Counted from the stretch's first letter, positions 12,091 to 23,744 are shown. The stretch is 64,000 nucleotides of DNA from Platynereis dumerilii (GCA_026936325.1 JAPTHN010000023.1:7733686-7797685); one strand, 5' to 3'. Numbers and translations are program-made. The notes: generated by a model not told the origin, from the sequence alone.

Positions 12091-12480
12091 AGGCCCCATT
12101 TAAGCATGTAACTCCCAAACGGAGCCTCCATTTGTTGATTCAGGGAGTTACGGGAGTTGACAGGAGTTACCTACCAGGAGTTTCGAGTGTCAGCAGGAGT
12201 AAGTGGTAGTTATAGGAGTTGGCAAGGGTTAGTGGGAGTTACAGGAGCTAGTGGGAGTTAGCAGGGGTCAGTGGGAGTTAAGAATGTCAGCAGGAGTTAG
12301 AGGGAGTTACAGGAGTTAGCAGGAGTTACGGGAGTTAGCAGGAGTTACGGGAGTTAGCAGGAGTTACGGGAGTTAGCAGGAGTTAGTGGGACTTAACGGG
12401 AGTTAGCAGGAGTTAGTGGGACTTAGCTGCAGTTGCAGGACGTCCAGGAGTTCCGGGAGTTACATGCTTTAATGGGGCCT
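12091..12480. mobile_element. 390-bp TIR element with GGAGTTA-rich interior
   Basis: The left end AGGCCCCATTTAAGCATGTA, continuing ACTCCC, is matched inverted at the right end (GGGAGTTACATGCTTTAATG, then GGGCCT). CGCAGG flanks both sides (12085-12090, 12481-12486). The interior (about 12140-12440) is a minisatellite of GGAGTTAGCA/GGAGTTACG words, about 9 bp and about 19 bp in higher order. It has no coding capacity. The superfamily is unclear from a possible 6-bp duplication. Confidence 0.75.
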
Positions 12481-12486
12481 CGCAGG

Positions 12487-12900
12487 AGGGGGGCAGTAGA
12501 CTCCCAAAAGTTCTGGAGTCTGGGAAACACTGTGAAGGGGGCTAAACAATTTGGGAAGATGATAAACACTATTGAAATCATAGTTTCGTGGCGGTAATTA
12601 TGAATAGTGTTTAAATAGAGATGGACACCATCTGCCAAGTTCGATGTGATAAAAACCGTCGATATGTTTTTTTGGTTTATTGTTCGTATTGCGATCCACA
12701 ATTTCAGCCTGATGAGTAATTAATATCAAAATTCGGATTTGCAGATCGGCTTTCGGTCTAAATTGCACATCAGTCTGAAATTGCGGGTTGCGATATGAAA
12801 AATAAAAGTAAAAACATCCCCGCCATGGGTTGCAAAATGGGCCAATGTCGGCTAATGTTTTTGTCGCAATTTTACGTCTATGCTGCTAGTAGTGTTAGGA
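12487..12900. other. no recognised feature
   Basis: Low-copy-looking sequence. The flanking GTACCGCAGGAGGGGGG context suggests the 12091 element landed in an older G-rich repeat. No ORF or splice-like structure that I can support. Confidence 0.35.
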
Positions 12901-13230
12901 CAGAAATGCTAATATATATACAACCCCATAGGTAGACAGACAGAGAAATCCCACAATGGGTCTGTATTTAAACCCACTTTGCACAGACATAGTTCCAATA
13001 ATTACCTGTAGTTGTCTCTCTGGCATAGACCCATTTTTCCCAGACACTTTTTGTCTGTTAAAAAATCCAACAGACACATGCATAGTGGGAACTTTCAAGA
13101 GGGTGCACCAAACTACCCAGAGAGGCACCTCATACCACCTAAACCCTGAAGCATTGTGGGTTTAGCCCCAAAATGTGAAAAAAGTCCCACAAGACCACCT
13201 CATACTCATACGAAGCCCCACAATGTAGCT
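12901..13230. repeat. degenerate 98-bp-family units
   Basis: Words such as AATCCCACAATGGGTCTGTA, GAAGCCCCACAATGTAGCTC and CCACAAGACCACC match the 4736-5395 family, but spacing and sequence have decayed. It passes into the 90-bp family at 13231, the opposite order to the first site, where the 90-bp family comes first. Confidence 0.6.
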
Positions 13231-13526
13231 CTCGTAAACTGAGACCAGCCATTGTCCAGACAATATCGTCCAGAAGGACCAGAAGTGGAGTGTCTACAGA
13301 TGTCTCCAACCAACCAAAACTCAAGCCATCAAGACTAGCCATTGTCCAGACCAATTTGTCCAGAAGGACTAGAAAATGGAGTGTCTGCAGACGTCTCCAA
13401 ACAACCAAAACTCAAACCATCCAGATCAACCATTGTCCAGGCCATATCAGCTTGATGGACCTGAAATGGAGTGTCTCCAGACGTCTCCAAGCAACCAAAC
13501 CCCAAGCCATCCAGACAAGCCATTAT
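13231..13526. repeat. 90-bp minisatellite (second array, left half)
   Basis: About three units share GCCATTGTCCAGACCA, AGAAGGACCAGAA and GTGTCTGCAGACGTCTCCAA with the 4338-4735 array. They are more divergent from each other than units of the first array. Split from its continuation by the element at 13527-14443. Confidence 0.8.
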
Positions 13527-14443
13527 GGGTTGTTTTTCAATCGGGGGTACATAGTTTTGTCTCAAGGGGGTCAAAAATAAAGGTCTTTTTTTTCTGGCCA
13601 AATTGACTTTTTTCTGTAGCTATACACCGTGCCTTGGATTTCTGAAAATTGTAGGGCTACAAGCATTCTGAATTTTTTTTTATTTGACTTTTTGAAAGTC
13701 AATATTCTGCTCATCCCTCTATTACTGGATGTACTGTATAGAACACCCAGTTGACTTGTGCTGAGTGGATAGATATATATCTGACAATGAAAAATCATCT
13801 TACTTGCTTAATTTTGGCCAAGAACTTTGTGCTTGTCAAGGAAAATAGACATTTTCAGAGAAGACGGAGAGGACAGTTTATTTGACGAATGCCGTTTTTG
13901 GTGTTTTCCGCTACGAGCGTTGTGCAGTTCGTACAACTGAAGTGAAACACTGAACAAAACTTTGTCTAATCTATCGAAGGAGTATTTCTATGAAATAAAA
14001 ATACTCTTAATTTAATGTTATTGCTGTTTTGCTGACCCTATTTCGGAGAGGACAATATTTGACCGAATTGACCTTCATGTGTTCAATGCAGAATTCTGAA
14101 GAGACTAATCATAGTTGTTGCATATAATTTTTATTTTGAACTCTTGGGACCATGTTGAAAGCATATTCACATTGGTTAAAACTTACTGTTAGGTCAGGAC
14201 TGATAAATCTGAAGCGATATTTGCCTAATTTGCAAATGAGACAGTCAATTTTGGTCAAAATTACACAAATAAATTTTTTTCGGGCAGTTATCAACCGATT
14301 TGAATAATTTTTTCGCTACTGTATGTCCGTCTCAGTATGTTTAATCATTCTGTGCAACGTTTTTTCCACATATATGCATGGTATTTCTGGTATTTTGGAT
14401 ATTGTGCGACTTTCCAGAGCGTACCCCGATTGAAAAAAAACCC
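13527..14443. mobile_element. 917-bp unclassified TIR element
   Basis: The left end GGGTTGTTTTTCAATCGGGG is matched by the inverted right end CCCCGATTGAAAAAAAACCC. TTAT flanks both sides (13523-13526, 14444-14447). The disrupted minisatellite unit resumes in register after the right flank. The interior is AT-rich, with no transposase. A 4-bp duplication and GGG ends do not settle the superfamily. Confidence 0.8.
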
Positions 14444-14995
14444 TTATCAAGACCATATCGTCTAGAAGGACCATAAATGCAGTGTCTGCAGACGTCCCCA
14501 AACAACCAAAATCCAAGCAATCCAGACCAGTCATTGTGCAGGCCATATCATCTAGATGGACCCGAAACGGAGCGTCTGCAGACGTCTCCAATTAAGCAAC
14601 CAAAACTCAAGCCATCCAGACTAGCCATTGTCCAGATCATATTGTTGAAGGACCATAAATGTAGTGTCTGCAGACGTCCCCAAACATCCAAAATCCAAGC
14701 CATCCAGACTAGTCATTGTCCAGATTATATCGTCTAGAAGGATTGCAACAGACTTCCAAACAGCCAATACTCAAGAAATCCGGACTAGCCATTGTCTGGA
14801 CTACCTGAACTAGAAGGATCAGATATTGAGTTTAAAGAAGTTAAAAACCAACCCAGAAAAATTGTTTCTACAAATATTATTTAATGTTACGACCAAAACT
14901 GAAGCGGCCCAGACGAGCCACTGTCCAGAACATATTGGCTAGAAGAACCAAAAATAAAGTGTCTACTGATGTCTACAAGCAGCTAAAAATCTTTT
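14444..14995. repeat. 90-bp minisatellite (second array, right half)
   Basis: Continues the 13231 array with units such as AGTGTCTGCAGACGTCCCCA and GCCATCCAGACTAGTCATTG. It degenerates to the right, the last recognisable unit being around 14900-14995. Confidence 0.75.
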
Positions 14996-15426
14996 AACTA
15001 TGCATGTAGAAATTTATGACATAAAGGTAATCATTAAAATCAACACACAAAATTTACAAAATAAAAGTTAAAAGATAAAATCTACACATTAAATACACTC
15101 TTGATCAAAGTGCTGGAATAATTTGGACATACAAGGTGTCAGAACTTCAAAGTTCTAAAATTGGTGATTGAATGTGAGGAATTGCAAAGATTTGTTCCTC
15201 AGATATCGGGTTTTAGTACAAATGATATTATAAAACATTTTTAGTGGCTGAGAATTATTTGAAAATTTTCTTTGGTGGACCTGGAAAAATTGATGACTTT
15301 CAGTAAAAAATTGCATCATAGCTCAACAACATAGACACAAAATTTCAACATATATCCAAAAAGTGCCAACTTAATTTTTATGAGTACAACCAAAAAAACA
15401 TCCCAATATCATGTTGAATGCCACAT
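14996..15426. other. no recognised feature
   Basis: AT-rich sequence with no open frame or repeat that I recognise. If the candidate exon just to the right is real, this would be its downstream intron on the minus strand. Confidence 0.35.
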
Positions 15427-15434
15427 TTATTTAC

Positions 15435-15633
15435 CTCCGCCTTCACTTGACTTGACATCGATTCCATAATATTGTTTCTTGTTTAATTTTGACCAATGCA
15501 GCCATTCTTTAGTGAAAGTCATTTGGTCCAGATCTGTTGGCTGAACCTCTATCTTATGTGCAATATGGTCCAAGATGTCCTTACAGTGTAATAAAGGTTC
15601 AAGTGTGTTGAAGTTGCCAATAACAGCAAATTC
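15435..15633 (-). CDS. candidate host-gene exon, unknown protein
   Basis: The minus strand is open for 68 codons (15633 down to a stop at 15427-15429). Composition is protein-like, unlike the surrounding DNA. Readable blocks include NFNTLEPLLHCKDILDHIAH, KIEVQPTDLDQMTF and TKEWLHWSKLNKKQYYGIDV. A consensus splice donor GAG|GTAAAT lies at 15435/15434, just before the stop. A plausible acceptor (TTACACTGTAAG|GAC) would start the exon at 15579; otherwise it could start up to 15633. I do not recognise the family. Spacing and strand match two further splice-flanked segments at 16425 and 16654. It could still be a decayed pseudogene or chance. Confidence 0.4.
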
Positions 15634-16424
15634 TCAATTTTCTAAATTTTCCAGGTTTTGATCGATTTGTGATGCCCTACAAGCTTGAGCATAGCCATAA
15701 ATCTATGAAATGTTTTAACTGAAGTGGTCTCTACACTGCGGTACCATTTCCTCTACCAATAGACCCAGATAGGAGACAGCCAGTAGTAATACTTACACGA
15801 TCTTCACCGAAATGTCAGGAATTATTTTCAGTATTTACTTGGAGGTATTCACATAAAAACTGTTCAATGGAAATAATGTTACATAATAGCTGTGAGGCAA
15901 AATACTGAATTAGTTGAAATTTAAGCGTATAATCTTATGGTCTTAAATTGTCATTCACATGATAGTAATATTCACCAAAGTGCCTGGATGTGTTGGGCAC
16001 ACACCAAATTAAACATTTATAACAAAACTACAATTACATATGGGACTTTAATGTTGCTTGATCGGGTTTCGCTTCAGGTGTTTATGATTAGAAAAATTAT
16101 TAATTTCTGATGTAGGAATAAAGTAGTAAAAAAACATTTTCTTCTTGTGATAGCAAGAAAATGACAATCAAGTCAATGCTATATTTACAGATGATTCATT
16201 CATCATGGTTAAAAACCCTGTAAACAGAATATACACAAAATGAATAACAATCCACAACAAAGAAACAGTGTCACAAAGTAGAAATGATGTAACTGCCATA
16301 AGTTGATTTAATGTTCATGACTAGAAGTGCAGGTTTGACCATTTTATAAAGTAATTGTAAAGTTCTAATAGGAGATAGTTACTGAAGTGAATATTTATAA
16401 TTCATAATGAAATAACCATCTTAC

Positions 16425-16488
16425 CCAAAATGGGGTTCATTAGGCATTTTCACAACCACATGTTTCCCAAGGTTAACGAAGTTGGCAC
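16425..16488 (-). CDS. candidate host-gene exon (64 bp), unknown protein
   Basis: Flanked on the minus strand by a pyrimidine-rich acceptor (TTTCATTATTTGGTTAG|G) and a good donor (TTTTGG|GTAAGA). Only one frame is open, reading ANFVNLGKHVVVKMPNEPHF, with a phase-1 start and a phase-2 end. A join to the 15579 acceptor does not keep frame, so either another exon lies between or the boundaries differ. Family not recognised. Confidence 0.4.
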
Positions 16489-16653
16489 CTAACCAAATAA
16501 TGAAACATGTGTAAGCTGACTGACAAAATGTTAATGTTTACAACTGCTAAACTTTCTATAAATTTATAAGGAAATAACAAATTATTTGTAACAAAATATA
16601 TAATTCGGAATGCTAAGTTTGCCTAAGATAAAATATTAACAGAAAACACATAC

Positions 16654-16709
16654 CTTGAACAAATTGGTTGCCAATGCATTAAGTGCAGAGTTGAGTCAAT
16701 CCATATTGC
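16654..16709 (-). other. splice-flanked 56-bp segment (possible exon)
   Basis: A strong pyrimidine tract and acceptor (GTCTCAGTTGCTCTCCAG|G) precede it and a consensus donor (CAAG|GTATGT) follows, on the minus strand. The open frame through it does not join in frame to the 16425-16488 segment. The frame that would join carries a stop (TAA), after which it reads CIGNQFVQ. It may be non-coding (5' UTR), mis-bounded, or part of a pseudogene. Confidence 0.3.
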
Positions 16710-17870
16710 CTGGAGAGCAACTGAGACAAAACTGAGAGTGATCATTGTGGTCACTCAAACATTTAAGCCTTTAAAATTGGGTCAATTCCCTAGTGGCCTT
16801 GAGGAGAGTGACAGAGCTAGGTGCTGCTGCCCTCTGTCCTAACCAATAATAATGATCAAAAGTAATGCCTACAGCAAATATTATAATGGAAAATTTTACA
16901 CTCCCACATTCTGATGAAATTTCATTTGTTTTATAAAATTCCACATCTATGGAAGGCATTTGACACAATTTTCTTTCAAAAGATTAAGTGCACTTTATTC
17001 CCACAGCTGCTTAAAATTTGGTCATATTAAAAGAAAATACCAGTTCTAGTAAAACTCGAACGAAAAATTCAACCTTGTATTTTTATAGTAATTTTGTCAT
17101 GAATGCTTTATTGTTGGTGCACACAACACATCCAGAAACTCTGGCGGCTGTTACTACTATGAGAATAACATCTGGCATCATAATTGATTGTATGCTCAAA
17201 ATTCAACTTATTCATTGTTTTGCCTCACTATTACTGTGCAAATATCATTTAATGCAATTACTTCCACCAGAACACCTTCTACTCTGTACAATCTATGATT
17301 GCTCACAATTTCGTGAAGATTGAGCAAGTATTTGCTTTGTTTTGACAGGTCACAATAATTGCACCATAGTGCAGCATTGCAGAAGAGTGAAAACTTACAG
17401 CCATGGCTGTAATGATTTAAAGTTGTGTATCTGGTATGTATCCTCCATGTAGTAAGATAAAATTTGATGTATTGCCTATAATAGATAAAAGGTGATGACT
17501 TTATTAAAGCCTGTGTAGAGGTACAGGTATAGATGGCGCTACATGTGGCATAAATGAAACAAATAACTGTCATTGGTCGTCTGCTAATATTTAAACTTAT
17601 AGCTGCCTCATACAAGTGGCTACAGTCTGTTTGTCGAAAATAGAATGAATAGTTAGATACTATGTATCATTATGAGGCGTCCCAGTGGACTCACTTTCTA
17701 TCTCCCCTCCTATGATTCCAATTAATGCTGAATTCTTCCAGACTGCAAGCTGCATTTGCAACTCATCCTAGGGAGCATACTGTGTTTCATCAGAGGGATC
17801 ATCCAATTATTCTAATAATTTTTAATTGTTGTAAAATAAATATGGGGAAAGGAAGCAGTATGGCTCCAGA
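16710..17870. other. no recognised feature
   Basis: Low-copy-looking sequence. The longest open frame (minus, 17208-17615) is Cys/Tyr/Ile-rich without a recognisable domain, and I do not call it. The LINE fragment to the right becomes readable near 17880. Confidence 0.35.
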
Positions 17871-17879
17871 CTGTCAACT

Positions 17880-18377
17880 GCCCTTGCTAACTCAGCTGGA
17901 AGAGTCTTGGACGTATCCAAAACAAAGTTTACAAATTGAAAGGTTTAGGATTTAAAAGATACAGTAAATTGTTTGACTCTGGTGTTGTTCCTGTTATGGA
18001 TTATTTTTCAGGAGTTTGGGGCCATAAAGACTTTTCTAAACCTGAAGCAATACAAAACAGGGCAATACGATTTTTTCTAGGTGCGAATAGTTTTGCTTCA
18101 AAACAGGCGATATGGGATGGATTGATTCAAAAACTAGACATCATGTTGAATTGCTACATTTTTTAAATATACTTGTTTATATGGATGAAAACAGACCAAC
18201 AAAACAAGTGTTAGAAGTTGATAAACAAATTAACACGAAAAATTAGTAATGAGGTTTTACAAATATTCACTAAATTCAAGATTATCCCGATAGTCGGGAT
18301 TCTTGAGGAGAATACTTAACTAAGCCCTGTATTCTATAACAATAGGATTCTCCTAACTACCGTAAACTTCCAGTGGA
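17880..18377 (+). pseudogene. LINE post-RT fragment (family F)
   Basis: One frame from 17936 reads KGLGFKRYSKLFDSGVVPVM, then DYFSGVWGHKDF and AIQNRAIRFFLGANSFASKQ, the conserved post-RT block of CR1-like LINEs (IQ.RAIR.FLG). It continues in decayed form to about 18377 (ILEEN…SPVYYNNRIL). It is joined head-on to a minus-strand LINE at about 18378. The same junction recurs at about 29458, 40373 and 45436. Confidence 0.7.
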
Positions 18378-19276
18378 AATTACGGCTGAGAAAATGCCGG
18401 CCAACCCTGGGTGGCACCAATTCTGCAGCTAGTCCATGCATCCTGAAGTCTTTTCTGGATGATGTTGAAGCCTGAGTTAGTTAATTGCAGATCTGCAAGA
18501 GAACCAGAAGGCAAGGTCGTCTGTAAATTGTGAGATTTACACCTGACAGTCAGGAGCAAATGGAATGTCGTTAACAAATAGATTGAAAAGTAATTGACCT
18601 TTAATACCAACCCTTGTGGAGTGCCCTCAATCAGGTTGACCCGACAGGAGACACTGTAACCTACTCTTACAGCAATGGTGCGTTGATGGGGGAAGGAGGA
18701 TGGAGTACTGATGATCTTGTGTGCAAGCTGGAAGTCTTGCAGCTTGTACCGGAGGCCATCCAGCCAACGGAGTCGAAAGTATTTTCCACATCCAGGAAGA
18801 TTGGTGGAGACACCCACCCATGGTAAGTCACTGTTCTCAGATGGTTGTAAAATCTGAAAGGGTGTACATTGGCCTCCTTCCTCAGAAGGAGAGCTTTCAG
18901 CCACTTAAGCAGCTGAGAGTTGACTAGGTAGTCGATCAGAGGCATGCCAATACATTTTTCAAACAATTTGGAAATAAACAATAATAGAGAAATAGGGGAA
19001 TTTTACCAGGAATCTTGCAGTCTGCCCTTTTTGGGGATTATCACTCCGATGGCCGCACACCAACTTCTCTTTCAGACAAGACTCCATCTGTGATGCTGTG
19101 TCGTAGGCAATCCAGGTTGCTCTCGATACAGTGGCACCACTCAAATCAGTTAAACTGGAGTCTGTCTGAAAGACAAGTTGGTGAGTTTATAATGACACCA
19201 CGCAGGTCTATGACAGACTGTTATTTTAGGTCTCTGAAGTGGTCCCAGTTGGCATTCTCCAGGTTCCTTCTCGGGC
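18378..19276 (-). pseudogene. LINE reverse transcriptase fragment (family C), copy 0
   Basis: On the minus strand, in broken frames, the RT order is readable. It begins with the linker (NLENANWDHFRDL) and VIIPKKGRLQDSW near 19050-19010, then FISKLFEKCIGMPLIDYLVN, then FLDVENTFDSV, then LDGLRYKLQDFQLAHKIIS near 18750. It ends with EGTPQGLVL near 18600 and TLPSGSLADLQLTNSGFN near 18500-18460. The endonuclease part continues at 23005-23137 after a LINE insertion. This copy keeps the RT N-terminal part that later copies have lost, so it is closer to the ancestral form. Confidence 0.75.
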
Positions 19277-19301
19277 GGACTTCGTAGTCTATTATTAGAT
19301 C

Positions 19302-22300
19302 ATGACAAGAGTAGATCAGAAAAGAGTTGTTGAAGATTCAAGATCGTATAGTGGTATAGAAACTTACACAGATCACAGACTGGTAAAAGCGAAATTCAAC
19401 CTAGAATGGTACAAGATGAAGCCTCAAAGAAATAATTCGAAATTGAAATTAGAAGAATTAAGAGAAGAAGGAAAAAAGAAGGAATATCAAGACAAGATAA
19501 AAAATGAGACAGGGGAGATACAGACATCAGAATCAGGTCAAGAAAAATGGACGAAAATTGTCAAGATCTGTACCAAAGCTGCAGAAGAGGTTGTCGGAAG
19601 AAAAGACAAAAGTAAAAAAAGATAATATGAATTCAAGTAAAAGTAAAGAAAAGAAAGAAGAGCTACAAAAAGAAAGAAACAAGGTTATGAAAGAAAATCA
19701 CAAGAAACTTGAAGAAGAAGAGGAAAAGAAAATCTTGGAGATGGTAGAAGCTGTGGAAGACTCAAAAAGTGATTCAAGGAGAATGTTCCAAGTAGTCAAA
19801 GATCTGCAAAGAATTAAAGAGAAAAAGAAAATATTGGTGGATGGAGAAAATGGAAAAACAACAGATGAGGTAGAACAAACAAGAATTGTTACAAATTTTT
19901 TCCAAATTTTTTCCAAGAGATATTTACCAAAGATATGGAAGAAGAGATAGAAAATATTGATCCTAAAGAGATGGCCGTAAAATTTAGCAAAGAAGAAATC
20001 AAGGAAGCTGTTAAAAGATTAAAAGATGGGAAAAGTGCTGGGATAGATGAAATTTATGGAGAATTAATTAAATACAGTCCAGGAGAAATATACGAAGAGA
20101 TAGCTGATATATACAATCATGCTGCAACAACAGGGATGTATCCAAAAGAATTAAAAGAAGGTGTTCTCGTTCCACTACAAAAACCAGGGAAAAAGGCAGG
20201 TCCTCCAGGGAATCTTAGGCCAATCATCTTATTATCAATACTGAGGAAAATTCTTGCGATATGTACGTTGAAGAGATGTCTAAACAAGTTTCTAGAGAAA
20301 ATACCATCAACCCAATCTGCTTACCAGAAAGGACGAAGTACCACAGAACTAGTTTTCAGTTTCAAAATACTAGCAGAAAAGGCGAGATCGCAAGATTATT
20401 CAATTATTCTACTTATGTTGGACATGTCAAAGGCGTTCGATACAGTAAGGAGAACTGAACTGATGAAAACTTTGAAAGAAATACTAAATGAAGATGAATA
20501 GCACATGATAAAGATTTTGATTGAAGACGTCAAGCTGAGAGTCAGAATAGGGAAAACTTTAGGAAAAGAGATTGTCTGAGTCCTATCTTCTTCATTATAT
20601 ATTTAGCCGAAGCTCTGAAATCAATGCAAGGAATCATGATACCACCTCACATTGAAGATCACCGATATACACAATACAGCAGTAGACTATTGATGATTGA
20701 TCAACAATACGCAGATGATACAGCATGGATAATGAATGATAAAGAAAGAATTGAAGATATCAGAAAAACAGTTCCAGCCATTTTAAAAGAGAAAAATTTA
20801 CAAGTGAATGATGGTAAAACAGAAGAATATGATGTTAAAAGGGGAGAAGAAGAAAGCTGGAAAAAATGCAAATATTTAGGAAGTCTTCTAGACACAAGAA
20901 ATGACATTAACAGAAGAAAAATTTTAGTCATAGCGCTTATAACCAATTGAAGGAAATCTTGGAAAGCAAGAAAGTATCGAAAAAGGTTAAAATCAGACTT
21001 TTCCGTAGTCACGTAGAAAGTATATTTTTATACAACTGCGAGTTATGGACAGTGACTAAACAAATAGAGAATGACGTTGACGTATTTCAAAGAAAAATGC
21101 TGTGAAAGATCTTAGAAATAACATGGCAAGATAGGATATCAAACGAAGAATTGTACAGAAGAACCAAGTTAAATCCATGGAGTAAGAGTGTGAAAGAAAG
21201 AAGATTACAGTGGTATGGACATTTACTGAGCACAGCGAGCTTGAACAAACTTTGGGGTTAAAAAAATTGACCAAGAAAACGATTAGCGCAATGATGTAGA
21301 GGAAGGTCAGACGAACATTTTGATGTATCAAACGAAAAAATCTGTTGGGAATTTTTTGAGATACTTGAGTTTTAGATTTTTTATTTATCACACCCTATTC
21401 TTAACATGTAATCTCCATGAAAGAGTGATCAAAACTGTCCATTTTTCCTTTTAGGTAATATCTAAGATAAAAGTCATTATTCAGAAGTAAAAATATGCAG
21501 AAATTGTCTCTGCAGAAAGTATGTACCACTTCATCCAGACTGACAGGGTGTGATAAACCTATAACAGCTAACATTTCTGGCTAAAGGCCTGAGAAAATGT
21601 TTGCAATACCAGGTTGTGTTAGTTACATTATTCTTGTAAATAATTTTAGCAAATTTGGTCCCATCATCTCATTGTAACAGGCTTTGTTGAGTTTTTTGTG
21701 CATTTATCACAAATTTTCCCACCGAGAAACAAGCATTTCATAACAATGTAGAAGGATAGACAAAGTTGAGTAAATTATCAGACAATGCATGCATAGAATG
21801 TTTCTAAGTATCTGATTCACTATGAAGTTGAATCCCCCGATATTACATGAAAAGTCTTTGCAATTGGACAAAAAGACAAAAATAAGATTAAAAGCGATAA
21901 ATAAACAGTAGTATTCATGCTTAATGTATTTTGAGTACTTAAAATGGATGTTGGGTGTTTAATCTTGATGTAGGTTATCTGGCATCCAAAATCAACCAAT
22001 CTTTAATTGTATAGAACAACAAAAATAGCATAAATTCAGTCAATTATGTGAAAATGCAGTTAATACAAACATGTACAACTATTGCACATTAAGACTGCAA
22101 TGTCAAAGTATTTTACTCCATACTTAGCTAAATGCTTCCAAACATTCTATCTATGCGTTTTCTGATGATTCACTCAACATTGGCTACACTTTACATGGTT
22201 GCAAAAGTACTTGTTTCCCAGTGGTGAAATTTCTTAAAAAACACATAAAAACCTCAATAATACACCATAGAGTTCAAATGTGAGGTAGACTCTACTACAA

Positions 22301-22975
22301 TTATTCACCAGAATGATGAAACTGAGGACAAGCTGGCAAATAAACATTTTTTATAAATTTTCTGAGAAATTTTTACTGTTATAGGTTTATCACACTCTGT
22401 CAGTCTGAATGGAGTGGTATGTCCTTGCTCTTGTGGCAATGACTGCATATTTCTACTTCTGAATAATGACTTTTATCTTAGATATTACCTGAAAGGAAAA
22501 ATGGGCAGTTTTGATCATTTTTAGATGGCGATTCCATACTAACAATAGGGTGTGATAAATAAAAAGTTTAAAACTCAAATATCTCAAAAAATTCCCAACA
22601 GATTTTTTCGTTTGATACATCAAAATGTTCGCCTGACCTTCCTCTACATCACTGCGCTAATCATTTTCTTGGTCAATTTTTTTAACCCCAAAGTTTGTTC
22701 AAGCTCGCTGTGTGAGACTACCGGAAGAAACTCCAGCAAAGGGAGCGCTGAGGGAAGCGAGAAAATATGTTCAAAAACCAAGGGGAGGGCAGAAACAGAC
22801 CTGGCTGAAATTAGTGGACAAAGACCTTGATAAGCTAAGTGTAAATGTTACAGTTGTAAATGGAAATGGTAGGAATAATTACACATATGAATGTTTTGAT
22901 CATGAACAGTTAGCTAAAAATAGAAGTATTTGGCAGGTTGTGGTGTGCCGCGCTATGTCGAAAGACGGAAGAGCG
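19302..22975 (+). pseudogene. LINE family B endonuclease end, RT and C-terminus (broken)
   Basis: Codes for a non-LTR RT in several frames. 19302-19625 carries the endonuclease end (TDHRLV) and a charged linker. 19935-20501 has the RT start (KRLKDGKSAGIDEIYGELIK, LRPIILLSILRKIL, QSAYQKGRSTTE, MLDMSKAFDTV). A break near 20501-20620 removes the PQG region from frame. 20624-20950 has YADDTAWI and the YLGSLLDTRNDI block. The tail (RLQWYGHLL) is cut by the Chapaev-like insertion and resumes at 22717 (RLPEETPAKGALREA). The Lys/Glu-rich linker and GSLLDT…RR block recall RTE/Proto2-like LINEs, but the clade is not certain. Confidence 0.8.
21231..22712. mobile_element. Chapaev-like (CMC) non-autonomous element, copy 2
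   Basis: Ends CACAGCGAGCTTGAACAAAC and its inverse. TGAG is duplicated at 21227-21230 and 22713-22716. It interrupts the LINE frame exactly between GHLL and RLPEE. It is 1482 bp long, with arms of about 450-500 bp that are inverted copies of each other, and no transposase. High similarity to the copy at 7693-11506 suggests related, fairly recent mobilisation. Confidence 0.9.
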
Positions 22976-23004
22976 TAACAGAAGAAGAAGAAGGACTTCG
23001 TAGT

Positions 23005-23137
23005 GAAGTTTGGTGCTACCAATCAGCTGAAGGTGTGTTAATTGTGATAGTAAGGTCTAGGAGGGCGTATGCCCCATCTGCTGGATTGAGTTTGGTAGGA
23101 GCTCCATTGATGTTGATAATCTGTAATGAAAACATAG
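23005..23137 (-). pseudogene. LINE family C endonuclease fragment, copy 0 continued
   Basis: The minus strand reads INGAPTKLNPADGAYALLDL, matching the APE endonuclease segment seen in the longer copy at 45.7-46.1 kb (APTKLNPADGTNALLDLIIT). It is separated from its RT by the family-B insertion. It ends where the AAAACATAGGCTGC repeat begins. Confidence 0.7.
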
Positions 23138-23740
23138 GCTGCGTAGCAGCAAACCTTCAGCGATAAAAACACCATTAAAGGACACAATTACACCATGGAA
23201 GTGATGTGAACCAAAATGCATGTTAGTATATATGCAGTAGTACTCAGTATTGGCCAAAAGGTGTATGTTAAACCACGGAAAGACCTAACTGGACTAATTT
23301 ACACATATTACGGAGCAATTTCATGCATATACAATGAATAGAAATGTGAGCTGTGGGTTTGAAACGAAAAAATTTATTTGTATTTTTGCAAATTTTTCTC
23401 AATATTCCCAAAAGCATTAAAAATGCCTATCAATCAAACCGTCAGAAGGAACTAAAGCATTATAGAGGTAATTTGAATAAAATTTCATCTATGGACGTGA
23501 AATATTGGCCAAGTTTTGGCCTGGAAACAAGAAATAATAATTTTTATATATTTTTTTTAATATTGCAAAAGGTAAAGAATAACCATGGATCACACCCACA
23601 AAAGGAACAACTATATTATATATGTGACATGTGTAACAAATTTCATCCATGTACATGCAATAGTGACCAAGTTTTTTTTTTAATGAAAAAAATAATTTTT
23701 CTCAATATTTGAAAGAGTATCAGATATCCATCAGTCACAC
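23138..23740. repeat. about 155-170-bp tandem repeat, first site
   Basis: Begins AAAACATAGGCTGCGTAGCA and holds about three degenerate units. Each contains a TTTTTCTCAATATT block, a CATCAAA…AAAGG…CAACT block and a TTCATCCATG block. The same family recurs at 51930-52965, where units are better preserved. No coding potential. Confidence 0.7.
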
Positions 23741-23744
23741 CATC

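Larger units (their letters stand above)
19289..22992 (+). mobile_element. 5'-truncated LINE (family B) carrying a nested Chapaev-like element
   Basis: GGACTTCGTAGT is duplicated on both sides (19277-19288 and 22993-23004). The 3' end is a short GAA repeat. It starts within the end of the APE endonuclease domain (the TDHRLVKAKF block near 19370). It split a family-C LINE fragment, whose two parts abut when the insertion is removed. A DNA transposon at 21231-22712 later split this LINE. Confidence 0.9.

Noticed and set aside
17208-17615. 135-codon minus frame
   Set aside because: No domain, no splice or repeat context, and composition like the surrounding AT-rich DNA.
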